Of a DNA stretch of 64,000 nt, positions 8,297-17,032 are shown piece after piece. Below the pieces are notes generated by a model that ran no database searches, was not told the DNA's origin, and saw only the letters and a program-made list of their open reading frames with translations. Numbering within the stretch: position 1 is the first letter of the stretch; each line of letters opens with the position of its first letter. The position numbers and the translations under genes were made by a program. Source of the DNA: Photobacterium chitinilyticum (GTDB lineage: Bacteria > Pseudomonadota > Gammaproteobacteria > Enterobacterales > Vibrionaceae); the NCBI RefSeq assembly GCF_004104355.1, contig NZ_RJLM01000006.1:182919-246918 (forward strand), read 5' to 3'.

Positions 8297-10018
8297 TTAT
8301 TTACTAGGTACTAAGGGGGTTAGAGCGGAGACTTTCGCACTAGCTTTTCCCGTTATCTTTCCCGCTTGGCCTGTACCCTGAACCAGGCTCATTAGCGCGG
8401 TGCTATCCCATTTTTCAGGCTGTTTGCTGAAATACGCCGTCATCATTACATGCACTGCCTGGCGTAGCTGTTCCTGTTGAGGGTGATCCGGATTCTTCTG
8501 TGACCATTGCTGATAGTAGGCCTGTACTTTGATTGGATGATTATCTTTGATAGCTTGTTTCATCCCCTCAAGCGGTGCAATGTCTGTGGTTGATTGACTG
8601 CTACTGCTTACCAGAGGCGCTTTCTGTGATGCTCGGGCTTTTAACCATAATGCGGTTGTTATTATCCACAGTCCAGCAAAGAAGGCGGTTAGCCAAGGCC
8701 AGTAGCCTGAGTCAGTGACAACTTGCACCTCTGTTGTGCCAGTCATTTCGCTATTGTTTGTTGCAGGGGTCGGTTCGGAGAGCAACGGTAGATTTATATT
8801 GTTATTGATGCTGTCGCCAGGCAGTACAGTTACCTTCAGTCCATCGATATGACTTGTCTCCTGTTTACTGGTTTCTGTGTTCCACCAGTTGATTGACAGC
8901 GCCGGTAGGCTAAGCTCGCCTTGTTCACGTGGCAGGATCACCTGTTTGAGTGTCATCACGGTATAGCCGTTGACAGTGCTGTACACCGGCTTTTCATCAT
9001 AGACCTTTACTTTGTCAGGGTATTGCAATGTCAGATTTGGCAGGCTGCTTTGCTCGGCATTTTTTATTTGCAAAGTAATGGTTCTGGTTAGAGGATCCCC
9101 GACTCGGATTTCTTTGCTATCTGGCTGCCACTGTTGTTCCAGCTGCAAGTCCTGGGTCGGAAGCCACAGGCCTTGATAGCTTGCAGGTTTATCTCTGACA
9201 CTAAGTTTAAGGTCTCCAGTTTGTTTTTCGACTGGGATCCGTAGGGTCGATCCAAAGCCTCGACCGCTTTTGACAACGTTGCCCCTGAACTCGGCACCAC
9301 GCAATAGGATTGATCCAGCTTTGCCGGCTGTGATTTGATAGTCACGGGTAATAACTAGATAGCGACGTCCATTTAAAACGGGTTCGGTTTGACGATCATC
9401 GCCAACCTGCTTTACTTCCAGGCCATCACCTGATGGTGCGATCAATGTTGCTTGGCTCATTTGCTCGCCAATTCGGATCCGGACTGTATAGCGGATACTT
9501 TCACCCACATATAGCTGGTCTTTGTCGATGTCGAAATCGACTCTGATATCTGGTTGGCTAGTGTTTTGGCTTTTGGTTGCGTTGCTGTTTTTTAGTGAGG
9601 AGATCTCGATTGGTTCGGTTGTTGTCGCGCCGATACGAAAGCTAGGAATCGTAAATTCCCCGATCTCTTTTGTCGCCAGGGCGACTTTCCATTCGGTACT
9701 GCGAGTGATGGCACCATTGATCATCGTCGTGCCGCTGCTGACGTTTGGTCGACCTAAGCTGAAATTTTCTTCAAGCGGTGATAAATCCAACGCATTGGTA
9801 CTAACGTTGTCATCAATCGAAATGGTTAGCTGGAAGACTTCATTTACTGCAACAATGTTTTTGGAGACTGTTGCAACGGCCTGTGCAGCATAGACAAATG
9901 ACGATTGCATGAGTGCCAGCAGGGCAATCAGGCTCCAGATATACCGCTTTAAACGGCGATGCAAGCCTGTACGGGCTGTGAGGTTATTCTTCATCATATC
10001 CATCTTAAGTCTTACCAT
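8297..10018 (-). CDS. batD: BatD-like exported protein
   Basis: 573 aa. N-terminal signal peptide (SLIALLALMQSSFVYA), then a long beta-rich periplasmic region with the BatD pattern (NEVFQLTISIDD, VDFDIDKDQLYVGESI, QRTLTLQIKN-like segments), a membrane helix near residue 455 (YWPWLTAFFAGLWIITTALW) and a helical cytoplasmic tail ending AKVSALTPLVPSK. BatD is a usual member of MoxR/Bat loci first linked to aerotolerance in Bacteroides; its molecular role is unclear. It overlaps batBC by 7 bp. The ATG at 10018 has a poor ribosome site; in-frame ATGs at 10003, 9997 and 9994 are alternatives, so the N-terminus is uncertain by up to 8 residues. Confidence 0.85.
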   Translation of the reverse strand: MVRLKMDMMKNNLTARTGLHRRLKRYIWSLIALLALMQSSFVYAAQAVATVSKNIVAVNEVFQLTISIDDNVSTNALDLSPLEENFSLGRPNVSSGTTMINGAITRSTEWKVALATKEIGEFTIPSFRIGATTTEPIEISSLKNSNATKSQNTSQPDIRVDFDIDKDQLYVGESIRYTVRIRIGEQMSQATLIAPSGDGLEVKQVGDDRQTEPVLNGRRYLVITRDYQITAGKAGSILLRGAEFRGNVVKSGRGFGSTLRIPVEKQTGDLKLSVRDKPASYQGLWLPTQDLQLEQQWQPDSKEIRVGDPLTRTITLQIKNAEQSSLPNLTLQYPDKVKVYDEKPVYSTVNGYTVMTLKQVILPREQGELSLPALSINWWNTETSKQETSHIDGLKVTVLPGDSINNNINLPLLSEPTPATNNSEMTGTTEVQVVTDSGYWPWLTAFFAGLWIITTALWLKARASQKAPLVSSSSQSTTDIAPLEGMKQAIKDNHPIKVQAYYQQWSQKNPDHPQQEQLRQAVHVMMTAYFSKQPEKWDSTALMSLVQGTGQAGKITGKASAKVSALTPLVPSK

Positions 10019-11868
10019 GAATTCTCAGTTACCTGAGGAGCTTGTTTCTGACGTGCCTGCAGCATCAACTGGGCACGGATCAATGCACTGGTATCATCAG
10101 GTACCTGCTCCAGTTTTTTTAGTACCGGATCACTGGCTGAGAGGGCGTCATGAGGTTGTTGACGGCTCACTGACTGCTTGGCCTGCTGTTTTTTCTCGTT
10201 GTCCTGAACATCTTCCTGCGCTTGGCCTGCTTTTATTTGCTGGGCTTCATCCTGCTGCTTGTCATCTTTCTGGTCATCTTTCTGGCTCTTGCTTTGTGGT
10301 TGAGAGGCGGGCTGCTGCTCTGACTGTTTTTGGGCGTTTTGATCCGTTTGTGATTGTTGCTCGTTAGCCTGCTCACTTTCGTCAGCCTCTTGCGACTCCT
10401 GAGCTTCATTGTCATCCTCGTTTTGCTCGTTTTGCTCGTTTTGCTCGTTTTGCTCGTTTTGCTCGTTTTGTGGTTGTTGGCTCTTTTGTTGATCGTCTGA
10501 GGAGGGATCCTGGCTGTCGCTTTTGTTTTCTTCAGACTGCTGTTGCTCTAGAGCCAGTTTCACTAACTCGATATTTTTCTTGGCGTCTGCATGTTGGCTG
10601 TCTTCATCGAGAACAGATTGATAGCTATCGATCGCTTTTTCGAACTCACCGGATCTGGCGTAGGCATTGCCAAGGTTATATCGGGACGTGAGATCGCCAA
10701 GGGGCTTAAGTGTTTCAATCGCTTGCTGGTAGTTTCCTGCCTTATACTGTGCAACGCCTTTCCACTGGGGGGAGGAAAACTGCTCGGCAGCCGATTCGTA
10801 ATTCTCCTGGTGGAAAGCATCGTAGCCCAGCTGATCTTGATTTTTCCATGGCGAGGCGAATGCATGATCGACAGGCATAAACACCAGCATTGCCGCGATA
10901 ACTATGCCACGGCGAAAGCCAAACAAGGATAAGACGATCAAAGGAATGAGCAGCCAGAAACCGTTGTTCACTCGTTCTACCAGCTCCTTTTCCTTCTCTT
11001 TGTTAGCATTTTCTTTTGGTTTGGCCGTTGCTGCTACTAGGCTATCAACATCGCGGTTGGTTACTTGAGAGAGTTGCAGCTGACCGCCAGTTTGCTTAAC
11101 CAAAGGCAGCAGAGTATCAAGTTCAACTTTGGCGACAACGGTCTCTCCCTGACTGTTGGTCAGCAACCTGCCATCGGGCATTCTAACTGGCGCACCCTGA
11201 CGGGTACCGACTGCCAGAATAGAGAGTCGGTAACGGGTATCAGCCAATAAGGCGCTGGTGCTTGATGACTCTTTGTCACTTAAGCCGTCGGTGACCAGAA
11301 TAATGTCTCCCTGTCGGTGGCCGGCTTGTTTGAGCAAGTTGATGGCTTCTTCAATACCGGCTGCGGCATTACTGCCTTGGAGCGGCATTATTTCCGGTGA
11401 TAGGTGTGGGATCAGGCTCGATAGCGTATTGCTGTCTTGTGTAAGCGGGCTGACAACATAGCCGTCAGCGGCATAGGTAACCAGACCAGTACTGCCTTCC
11501 TTCCAGCCGGGTAATATATCCAGAGCCTTGTATCGGGCTTGGGTCAGGCGGTTTGGTGTTATGTCTGTCGCATACATAGAGCGGGACATATCCATTACCA
11601 GAACACGGGCCCCCGAGATACTGTAGGCTGGCAAGCTGGTTTTTTCCCAGCTGGGACCGGCCAGGGCAATAACGGTGAGCAGCCAGCAGAAGCCTAGCAT
11701 AGGGACAAAGCCTGTTGAGGCTTGTTGTTGGCCAAGACCCAGCTTTTCGGCAAGGTGAGGGGCTATCAGGCCGTGATTGTGTTGTTTACCCTTTAACCAG
11801 GGTAGTAACAAGCTTAGTGGGAGTATGGCGATCAACCACAGCGGATGAAGAAAGGTAAAATCAGCCAT
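10012..11868 (-). CDS. batB: BatB-BatC fusion: VWA domain plus TPR protein
   Basis: 618 aa. Two N-terminal membrane helices (FLHPLWLIAILPLSLLLPWL and MLGFCWLLTVIALAG) precede a von Willebrand A domain with a MIDAS motif DMSRSMYATD (near residue 93), then a third helix (WLLIPLIVLSLFGF), TPR repeats (residues about 345-445: YKAGNYQQAIETLKPLG, YNLGNAYARSGEFEKAIDSY) and a very Gln/Glu/Asn-rich tail with six QNE repeats. BatB and BatC are separate in some bacteria and fused here. The VWA domain is expected to face the periplasm and bind a partner through a divalent cation. Overlaps batA by 8 bp and batD by 7 bp. Confidence 0.87.
   Translation of the reverse strand: MADFTFLHPLWLIAILPLSLLLPWLKGKQHNHGLIAPHLAEKLGLGQQQASTGFVPMLGFCWLLTVIALAGPSWEKTSLPAYSISGARVLVMDMSRSMYATDITPNRLTQARYKALDILPGWKEGSTGLVTYAADGYVVSPLTQDSNTLSSLIPHLSPEIMPLQGSNAAAGIEEAINLLKQAGHRQGDIILVTDGLSDKESSSTSALLADTRYRLSILAVGTRQGAPVRMPDGRLLTNSQGETVVAKVELDTLLPLVKQTGGQLQLSQVTNRDVDSLVAATAKPKENANKEKEKELVERVNNGFWLLIPLIVLSLFGFRRGIVIAAMLVFMPVDHAFASPWKNQDQLGYDAFHQENYESAAEQFSSPQWKGVAQYKAGNYQQAIETLKPLGDLTSRYNLGNAYARSGEFEKAIDSYQSVLDEDSQHADAKKNIELVKLALEQQQSEENKSDSQDPSSDDQQKSQQPQNEQNEQNEQNEQNEQNEDDNEAQESQEADESEQANEQQSQTDQNAQKQSEQQPASQPQSKSQKDDQKDDKQQDEAQQIKAGQAQEDVQDNEKKQQAKQSVSRQQPHDALSASDPVLKKLEQVPDDTSALIRAQLMLQARQKQAPQVTENSW
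10417..10470 (-). repeat. six exact 9-bp tandem repeats inside batBC
   Basis: CTCGTTTTG occurs six times in a row without a mismatch on the plus strand; on the coding strand it is CAAAACGAG, encoding (Gln-Asn-Glu)x6. Identical nucleotide copies suggest recent slippage expansion. The unit keeps frame, so copy-number changes would only lengthen or shorten the acidic linker. Confidence 0.97.
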
Positions 11869-12826
11869 GATGTCTCCTCAATAATGCAATGACAAGAGAG
11901 AGAAGCAGGGCGATTGCCAATGGATAGCGGAATAGTTCCTGTCGCGGACGCCAGGTTTGCTGCGCAGTGTTGATAGGTTCCATTTGATCAATTAACTGAT
12001 AGATATTTTCAAGCTCTTGTGGATTTCGGGCCCGAAAGTACTGGCCACCGGTCATATTGGCTATGTCAGCCAGCATTTTTTCGTCCAAATCCTGAGAGGG
12101 GTTAACGGTACGGGTCGAGAAGAAAGAGCGTTGCTGCATCTCTTCGGCCCCGACACCGACGGTATAGATGGTGACGTTACTCCGGGAGGCCAGCTCTGCC
12201 GCCTCTGCCGGATCGATTACGCCGGCCGTATTGGCCCCGTCACTGAGCAAAATGATCACCCGCTGAGGAGCTTCGCTGTTAATAAAGGTTTTGGTAGCAA
12301 TGCCGAGTCCTTCACCAATAGCCGTGCTTTGGCCAATCAGACCCAGTACGGTGCGGCCGAGCTGCTCCTGTACGGTGTTGCGGTCGAATGTCAGTGGTGT
12401 TTGCAGGTAGGCATGGTTGGCAAACAAAACCAGACCGAGGCGGTCGCCTTTGCGCTTGTCGATAAAGTCATTCAGTACTTGCTTGACCGCAGTCAGGCGA
12501 TCAATGTTATTGCCTCCTGATGTCACCATGTCTTCGATTGACATCGATCCAGATAGATCGACGGCTAATAGCATATCCCGGTGTTCCGGGTTGATTTCGA
12601 TAGGATCGCCATACCAAACAGGACGCGCAAGGGCGCCTAGCAGGCAGCACCATGCCAGCGCCATAGTTACTTTTCGCCATCGAGTATCAGGTTGCTGCTG
12701 CCCAATCCCTTCGGGAAGTTTGGGCAGGCGGATTGCTACCGGTTGCACGGCAGGTTTGGAAAAGCGATAGACAAAGAACGGAAGAGGCAGTAGCAACCAT
12801 GCCCAAAGCCAGGAAAACTCAAACAT
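11861..12826 (-). CDS. batA: BatA-like VWA-domain membrane protein
   Basis: 321 aa. N-terminal membrane anchor (FSWLWAWLLLPLPFFVY), a second helix near residue 60, a VWA domain with MIDAS motif AVDLSGSMSIED and VILLSDGANTAG, and a C-terminal helix (YPLAIALLLSLVIALLRR). Partner of BatB in MoxR/Bat loci. The frame is open upstream to 12862, but GGAGG lies six bases before the ATG at 12826, which is the second of two tandem ATGs, so this start is preferred. Overlaps DUF4381 upstream and batBC downstream by 8 bp each. Confidence 0.88.
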   Translation of the reverse strand: MFEFSWLWAWLLLPLPFFVYRFSKPAVQPVAIRLPKLPEGIGQQQPDTRWRKVTMALAWCCLLGALARPVWYGDPIEINPEHRDMLLAVDLSGSMSIEDMVTSGGNNIDRLTAVKQVLNDFIDKRKGDRLGLVLFANHAYLQTPLTFDRNTVQEQLGRTVLGLIGQSTAIGEGLGIATKTFINSEAPQRVIILLSDGANTAGVIDPAEAAELASRSNVTIYTVGVGAEEMQQRSFFSTRTVNPSQDLDEKMLADIANMTGGQYFRARNPQELENIYQLIDQMEPINTAQQTWRPRQELFRYPLAIALLLSLVIALLRRHHG

Positions 12827-13346
12827 CATCGGCCTCCGTAACCACAGGCAGGTGCTGACCATTGGCAGGCAACCTAGCTTTTGCTAACCATAGTTTTGCT
12901 TGCTGGTAGCATGTGTTAAATGCATGTTGCTCTACTACACGCGAAGAGAACAGTCCTTGCTGCCAATCACCCGAGAGGGCAACAAAGCCGCGATGCTTTT
13001 CTGCCAGTTGATGGTCAAGAAACGACAGCCACTGCTCACCGGTCAGGCTTGCAACATGTTGGCGGGAGAAATAGGTCATTGCCGTTTGGCGCAGCAGCAG
13101 GTTTATTTCGTTAAGCTGTTCTGGCTTATTAAGGCTCTTTAGTCGCCGTAAGGCTTCCTTGCGTGCCTTTTGCTGTATCAGGTGCTGCCTGGTTTTGACA
13201 ATGAGAACGAGCAGGGTCATAACAGTGGCTGCAATACAAAGCCACCATCCCCAGGATAACGGCCAGAAACCGGGCACGGTTGATAGGTGGACATCTGCCA
13301 GAGGCAGTGATGCCGCGATATTATTAGGCGTCATTTGATCAGCCAT
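12819..13346 (-). CDS. DUF4381 single-pass membrane protein
   Basis: 175 aa. An N-terminal periplasmic stretch (LADVHLSTVPGFWPLSWGWW), one membrane helix (LCIAATVMTLLVLIV), then a basic helical cytoplasmic domain (QQKARKEALRRLKSL; LLRQTAMTYFSRQHVASLTG). This layout and the position between DUF58 and batA are characteristic of DUF4381 proteins in MoxR/VWA operons. Function unknown; probably an adaptor between the membrane VWA proteins and the cytoplasmic DUF58/MoxR pair. Confidence 0.85.
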   Translation of the reverse strand: MADQMTPNNIAASLPLADVHLSTVPGFWPLSWGWWLCIAATVMTLLVLIVKTRQHLIQQKARKEALRRLKSLNKPEQLNEINLLLRQTAMTYFSRQHVASLTGEQWLSFLDHQLAEKHRGFVALSGDWQQGLFSSRVVEQHAFNTCYQQAKLWLAKARLPANGQHLPVVTEADDV

Positions 13347-14304
13347 GGTATTTCTCTATACCTCCGAGTTGCTGCATCAGGGGCAGCGCTGCCGATACTT
13401 GATGAAGTGGAATGGCTAGGCTCAAGGCCATGTCGTGAATGAACTGTTGGTGCCCTAGGTATTGTTCGCTCAGTTTTTCGCGGGTTTTCTTGGCTGAAAA
13501 ATCTAGCCAGACCGATTGTTTGCTGTCTGCAACATGTTCGGTGCCTTTGAAGGCGGTCTGTCCTTGTTCAAGCGGATCGTGGATCTGGACAAACTGAATG
13601 CGATTATGCTGTCGAAGTTGACTTAAACGACGTTTGTCTGTTTCAGCTAGCTGATAGAAATCACTGAGTACAACAATCTCGCTGCCTTTGGGGCATAAGT
13701 GGTGAAGGTGCTTCAGGGCGGCAGAAAAAGACAGCGGCTCTTGCTCATCTTCGGTGCTTTGGTGGGCATCAATCAATGCATTAATAATTCGCAGCGGCCC
13801 TTGTTGACGGGCTGTCGGTTTGCATTCGATCAATTTGGTGCCGGTATAGATAATGGCACCAATCCGGTCTTGCTCGCTGACAGCCAGCCAGCTGAGCAGG
13901 CTGGCAAAATGCGCCGCCTGAACTGATTTCAGTAACAGCTGAGAGCCAAACTTCATGCTGGTGCCAAGATCAACCAGCAACATCACTGGCTGTTCGCGCT
14001 CTTCGGTAAACAGTTTGGTATGGGTTTTTCCTGTTCTGGCCGTCACACGCCAGTCGATGGCCCGAATATCGTCGCCGGCTTGGTAGGGGCGAACTTCCGA
14101 AAAGTTCATTCCCCGGCCTTTCTTACGGCTCATATGCTGGCCATTTAGCTGCGACCACACGCTTTGTGCCGGCGGTAACCAGCGTACAGACTGGTTTTTG
14201 TAATGCAGCAGTTCAGCCAGGTACAGGTCAACCCCATCACTGTGTGGCGGCAGAGACGGTGTCATCGGTGGTGTCATAGATGATGTTACGGGTGTTTCGG
14301 TCAT
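13339..14304 (-). CDS. DUF58 protein (degenerate VWA-like) of the MoxR operon
   Basis: 321 aa, cytoplasmic. The DUF58 core reads VRPYQAGDDIRAIDWRVTAR followed by a VWA-like fold with LLVDLGTSMKFG, where the MIDAS motif is only partly kept (D-x-G-x-S). Later strands include DRIGAIIYTG and SEIVVLSDFYQL. DUF58 proteins are the standard neighbours of MoxR ATPases. The start at 14304 overlaps moxR by ATGA; the Thr/Pro-rich first 20 residues (SSMTPPMTPSLPPHSDG) are probably disordered, and a later start is possible. Confidence 0.88.
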   Translation of the reverse strand: MTETPVTSSMTPPMTPSLPPHSDGVDLYLAELLHYKNQSVRWLPPAQSVWSQLNGQHMSRKKGRGMNFSEVRPYQAGDDIRAIDWRVTARTGKTHTKLFTEEREQPVMLLVDLGTSMKFGSQLLLKSVQAAHFASLLSWLAVSEQDRIGAIIYTGTKLIECKPTARQQGPLRIINALIDAHQSTEDEQEPLSFSAALKHLHHLCPKGSEIVVLSDFYQLAETDKRRLSQLRQHNRIQFVQIHDPLEQGQTAFKGTEHVADSKQSVWLDFSAKKTREKLSEQYLGHQQFIHDMALSLAIPLHQVSAALPLMQQLGGIEKYHG

Positions 14305-15257
14305 GCGCAGGCTACCTGTGCGATAAGCTGGCTGATGATGGTATCGGCAGCAATGCCCTCGGCCTGTGCTTCATAGCTTAGCAACAGGCGATGGCGCAAT
14401 ACTGGATAGGCCATTTGCTGGACATCCTCGGGGGTGACAAAGTCACGGCCGCACAGCCAGGCATGGGCGCGGGCACAGCGGTCCAGGGCCAGTGTTGCAC
14501 GAGGGCTTACCCCGAGCTGTAACCAGCTGGCGAGTTGGTCGCTGTAGCGTTCTGGTTGGCGGGTCGCCATCGTCAGGCGGATGATATAGTGTTCGACTTC
14601 CTCGGCCATGTGGATCTTCAGCACCTCTTGGCGTGCCGAGAAAATCTCGCGCTGGCTGACTTGTACTGACTCTGGCTTGTCGATGCCCATTGCTTCCCCG
14701 CGATTTAGGCGCAGGATTGCCAGCTCACTGTCTGCATCTGGATAGTCAACGTTAAGCTGCAGCAGAAAACGGTCTAACTGGGCTTCGGGAAGTGGGTAGG
14801 TTCCTTCCTGCTCGATCGGGTTTTGCGTCGCCATCACCAGAAATAGTTCGGGAAGGGCGTAGGTTTCTCTGCCCGCCGTAATTTGTTTTTCTGCCATTGC
14901 TTCGAGCATGGCGGCCTGAACTTTGGCCGGAGCTCGGTTGATTTCGTCTGCCAGTACCAAGGCGTTAAAGATAGGCCCCGGCTGGAAGGTAAACTCGCCG
15001 GTTTCTGGACGGAAGACATCGGTACCAGTCAGATCGGATGGCAGCAAATCGGGTGTGAACTGAATACGGTGAAAACTACCTTCGATACAGTCAGACAACA
15101 CCTTTACTGCACGGGTTTTGGCAAGCCCCGGCGGTCCTTCGACTAATATATGACCATCGGCAAGCAGGGCGATTAATAGCTGTTTAACGAGATCGGGCTG
15201 ACCAATAACCTGGCTGTCCAGGAAAGTATTAAGGCGTTGGAAAGTCGACGTTAGCAT
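14301..15257 (-). CDS. MoxR-family AAA+ ATPase
   Basis: 318 aa. Walker A VEGPPGLAKTRAVKVL near residue 40, Walker B LVLADEINRAPAKVQAAML, sensor VMATQNPIEQEGTYPLPEAQ and the C-terminal lid with SPRATLALDRCARAHAWL are all present. MoxR ATPases act as chaperone-like machines that mature or activate VWA-domain partners, here BatA, BatBC and DUF58. First gene of a six-gene minus-strand operon in which every junction overlaps by 4-8 bp, implying strict co-translation. The promoter must lie in 15258-15598, shared with the divergent urt operon. Confidence 0.92.
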   Translation of the reverse strand: MLTSTFQRLNTFLDSQVIGQPDLVKQLLIALLADGHILVEGPPGLAKTRAVKVLSDCIEGSFHRIQFTPDLLPSDLTGTDVFRPETGEFTFQPGPIFNALVLADEINRAPAKVQAAMLEAMAEKQITAGRETYALPELFLVMATQNPIEQEGTYPLPEAQLDRFLLQLNVDYPDADSELAILRLNRGEAMGIDKPESVQVSQREIFSARQEVLKIHMAEEVEHYIIRLTMATRQPERYSDQLASWLQLGVSPRATLALDRCARAHAWLCGRDFVTPEDVQQMAYPVLRHRLLLSYEAQAEGIAADTIISQLIAQVACA

Positions 15258-15691
15258 AGATTGGCAATGTCCTTGTAAAACAAACAGTCAAACAATAAAT
15301 AATGCATTGTCTGACTTAAGAAAAGTGTTTTAGTTCATATTGCGAATTTGTTCGCTCATTCATTGTACAGCCAGCAGTGTCTGGAGTCTTCCTAGTGTAC
15401 TGATGTGAATTATAGCGTATTCAGAGAGTTACAATTAAGCCTCTAATATAGAGCGGGCAAACAATGCACGATAGTGTCTTACCATGTGTGCGAAAGTTCC
15501 AGCATGGTGCATGGAGAAGAATCGTTGCACCATATTAACCTATTTTTACTGCACCAAATTGTAACTGTAATAGTTGCAGTTCAATATAATTCATTGATTT
15601 GCCAGTATTATCTTCTCTAATTCGAAATGATTGTTATTTTGGCCTGATGTTTGCTCCTGTTGGAATGGTTATTCACAAGGAGCTATTTAAT
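15258..15691. promoter_or_regulatory. divergent promoter region between moxR operon and urt-ure run
   Basis: About 430 bp with no credible gene. It holds two everted TGCACCAT sites (15504-15511 reverse, 15526-15533 forward), a third TGCACCAA at 15550-15557 and a 19-bp imperfect dyad TGTAACTGTAATAGTTGCA at 15560-15578. TGCACC/GGTGCA is the half-site of NtrC boxes, which fits a urea operon, but no good sigma-54 -24/-12 element (TGGCAC-N5-TTGC) was found by eye. Confidence 0.55.
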
Positions 15692-16978
15692 ATGTCATCC
15701 AAGATGTTTAAGAGTACATTTGCCGGCGTAGCTGTATCACTGGCCTTGTCATTCAATGCCATGGCGGCGCAAGACACGATTAAGGTTGGGGTACTGCATT
15801 CCCTTTCGGGCACCATGGCAATCAGTGAAACCACCTTGAAAGATACCATTTTGATGCTGGTTGAGGAGCAGAACAAAAAAGGTGGTGTTCTGGGCAAAAA
15901 GCTGGAAGCTGTTGTGGTCGATCCGGCATCAAATTGGCCATTATTTGCTGAAAAGGCCCGGGAACTGATTGAAAAGGAAAAAGTAGATGTAGTCTTCGGC
16001 GGTTGGACATCGGTGTCGCGCAAGTCGATGTTGCCGGTATTTGAGGAACTCAACAGCCTGCTATTTTACCCGGTGCAATACGAAGGGGAAGAGTCTTCCA
16101 AGAATGTCTTCTATACCGGTGCTGCACCCAACCAGCAGGCGATCCCGGCTGTTGACTACCTGATGAACGAGCTGGAAGTCGAGCGCTGGGTATTGGCCGG
16201 TACTGACTATGTTTATCCCCGAACCACCAATAAAATCCTTGAGGCCTACCTGGAATCTAAAGGTGTAGCCAAGAGCGATATCATGATCAATTACACCCCT
16301 TTTGGCCACTCTGACTGGCAGTCTATTGTCTCTGATATCAAGAAATTCGGTGCGAAAGGTAAGAAAACTGCGGTGGTTTCAACCATTAATGGTGATGCCA
16401 ATGTACCATTTTATAAAGAACTAGGGGCACAGGGGGTATCTGCCGAAGATATTCCTGTGGTGGCGTTTTCTGTCGGTGAGGAAGAACTGTCAGGGATGGA
16501 TACCTCTCCTTTGGTTGGACATCTGGCTGCATGGAATTATTTCATGAGTGTCGATACCGACGAAAATGCAGAGTTTGTCGAAAAGTGGCAGAAATTCATC
16601 AAAGATGAAGATCGAGTGTCGAACGATCCGATGGAAGCAAGTTATATCGGTTTCAATATGTGGGTAGAAGCGGCTAAAAAAGCCGGTACGACCGACTCCG
16701 AGGCTATTCAGCAAGCCATTATTGGTGTGACTGTCCCCAACCTGTCTGGCGGCTACGCAACCATGATGCCAAACCACCATATTACCAAACCAGTACTGCT
16801 GGGGGAGATCCAGAACGATGGCCAGTTTGAAGTGGTATGGGAAACCACCGGCGTTGTCGCAGGAGATGCCTGGTCAAATTTCCTTCCTGGCTCAAAAGAT
16901 CTTTTTGCAAGTTGGCTCAAACCGCTTGAGTGCGGCAGCTTCAATGTCGCCACAGGTAAGTGTGCTGGCGCTAAGTAA
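15692..16978 (+). CDS. urtA: urea ABC transporter substrate-binding protein UrtA
   Basis: 428-aa periplasmic binding protein of the branched-chain amino acid/urea/amide family. A signal peptide (KSTFAGVAVSLALSFNAMAA) is followed by DTIKVGVLHSLSGTMAISE, the classic opening of UrtA; LLFYPVQYEGEE and SNDPMEASYIGFNMW are further UrtA-like stretches. The frame is open from 15599, but AAGGAG nine bases before the ATG at 15692 and the signal peptide fix the start there. It heads the urtABCDE-ureDABCEJFG run; a short ATGCAG/CTGCAT stem between urtA and urtB (16991-17018) could let the binding protein be made in excess. Confidence 0.93.
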   Translation: MSSKMFKSTFAGVAVSLALSFNAMAAQDTIKVGVLHSLSGTMAISETTLKDTILMLVEEQNKKGGVLGKKLEAVVVDPASNWPLFAEKARELIEKEKVDVVFGGWTSVSRKSMLPVFEELNSLLFYPVQYEGEESSKNVFYTGAAPNQQAIPAVDYLMNELEVERWVLAGTDYVYPRTTNKILEAYLESKGVAKSDIMINYTPFGHSDWQSIVSDIKKFGAKGKKTAVVSTINGDANVPFYKELGAQGVSAEDIPVVAFSVGEEELSGMDTSPLVGHLAAWNYFMSVDTDENAEFVEKWQKFIKDEDRVSNDPMEASYIGFNMWVEAAKKAGTTDSEAIQQAIIGVTVPNLSGGYATMMPNHHITKPVLLGEIQNDGQFEVVWETTGVVAGDAWSNFLPGSKDLFASWLKPLECGSFNVATGKCAGAK

Positions 16979-17032
16979 TAAACCAGTTTGATGCAGTAGA
17001 ACTGTACGGACTCTGCATTTGAGGTTAGGCAG

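Noticed and set aside
15540-15691. Sigma-54 promoter for urtA
   Set aside because: TTGCA is present at 15574-15578, but no TGGCAC-like -24 element lies at the required five-base spacing.
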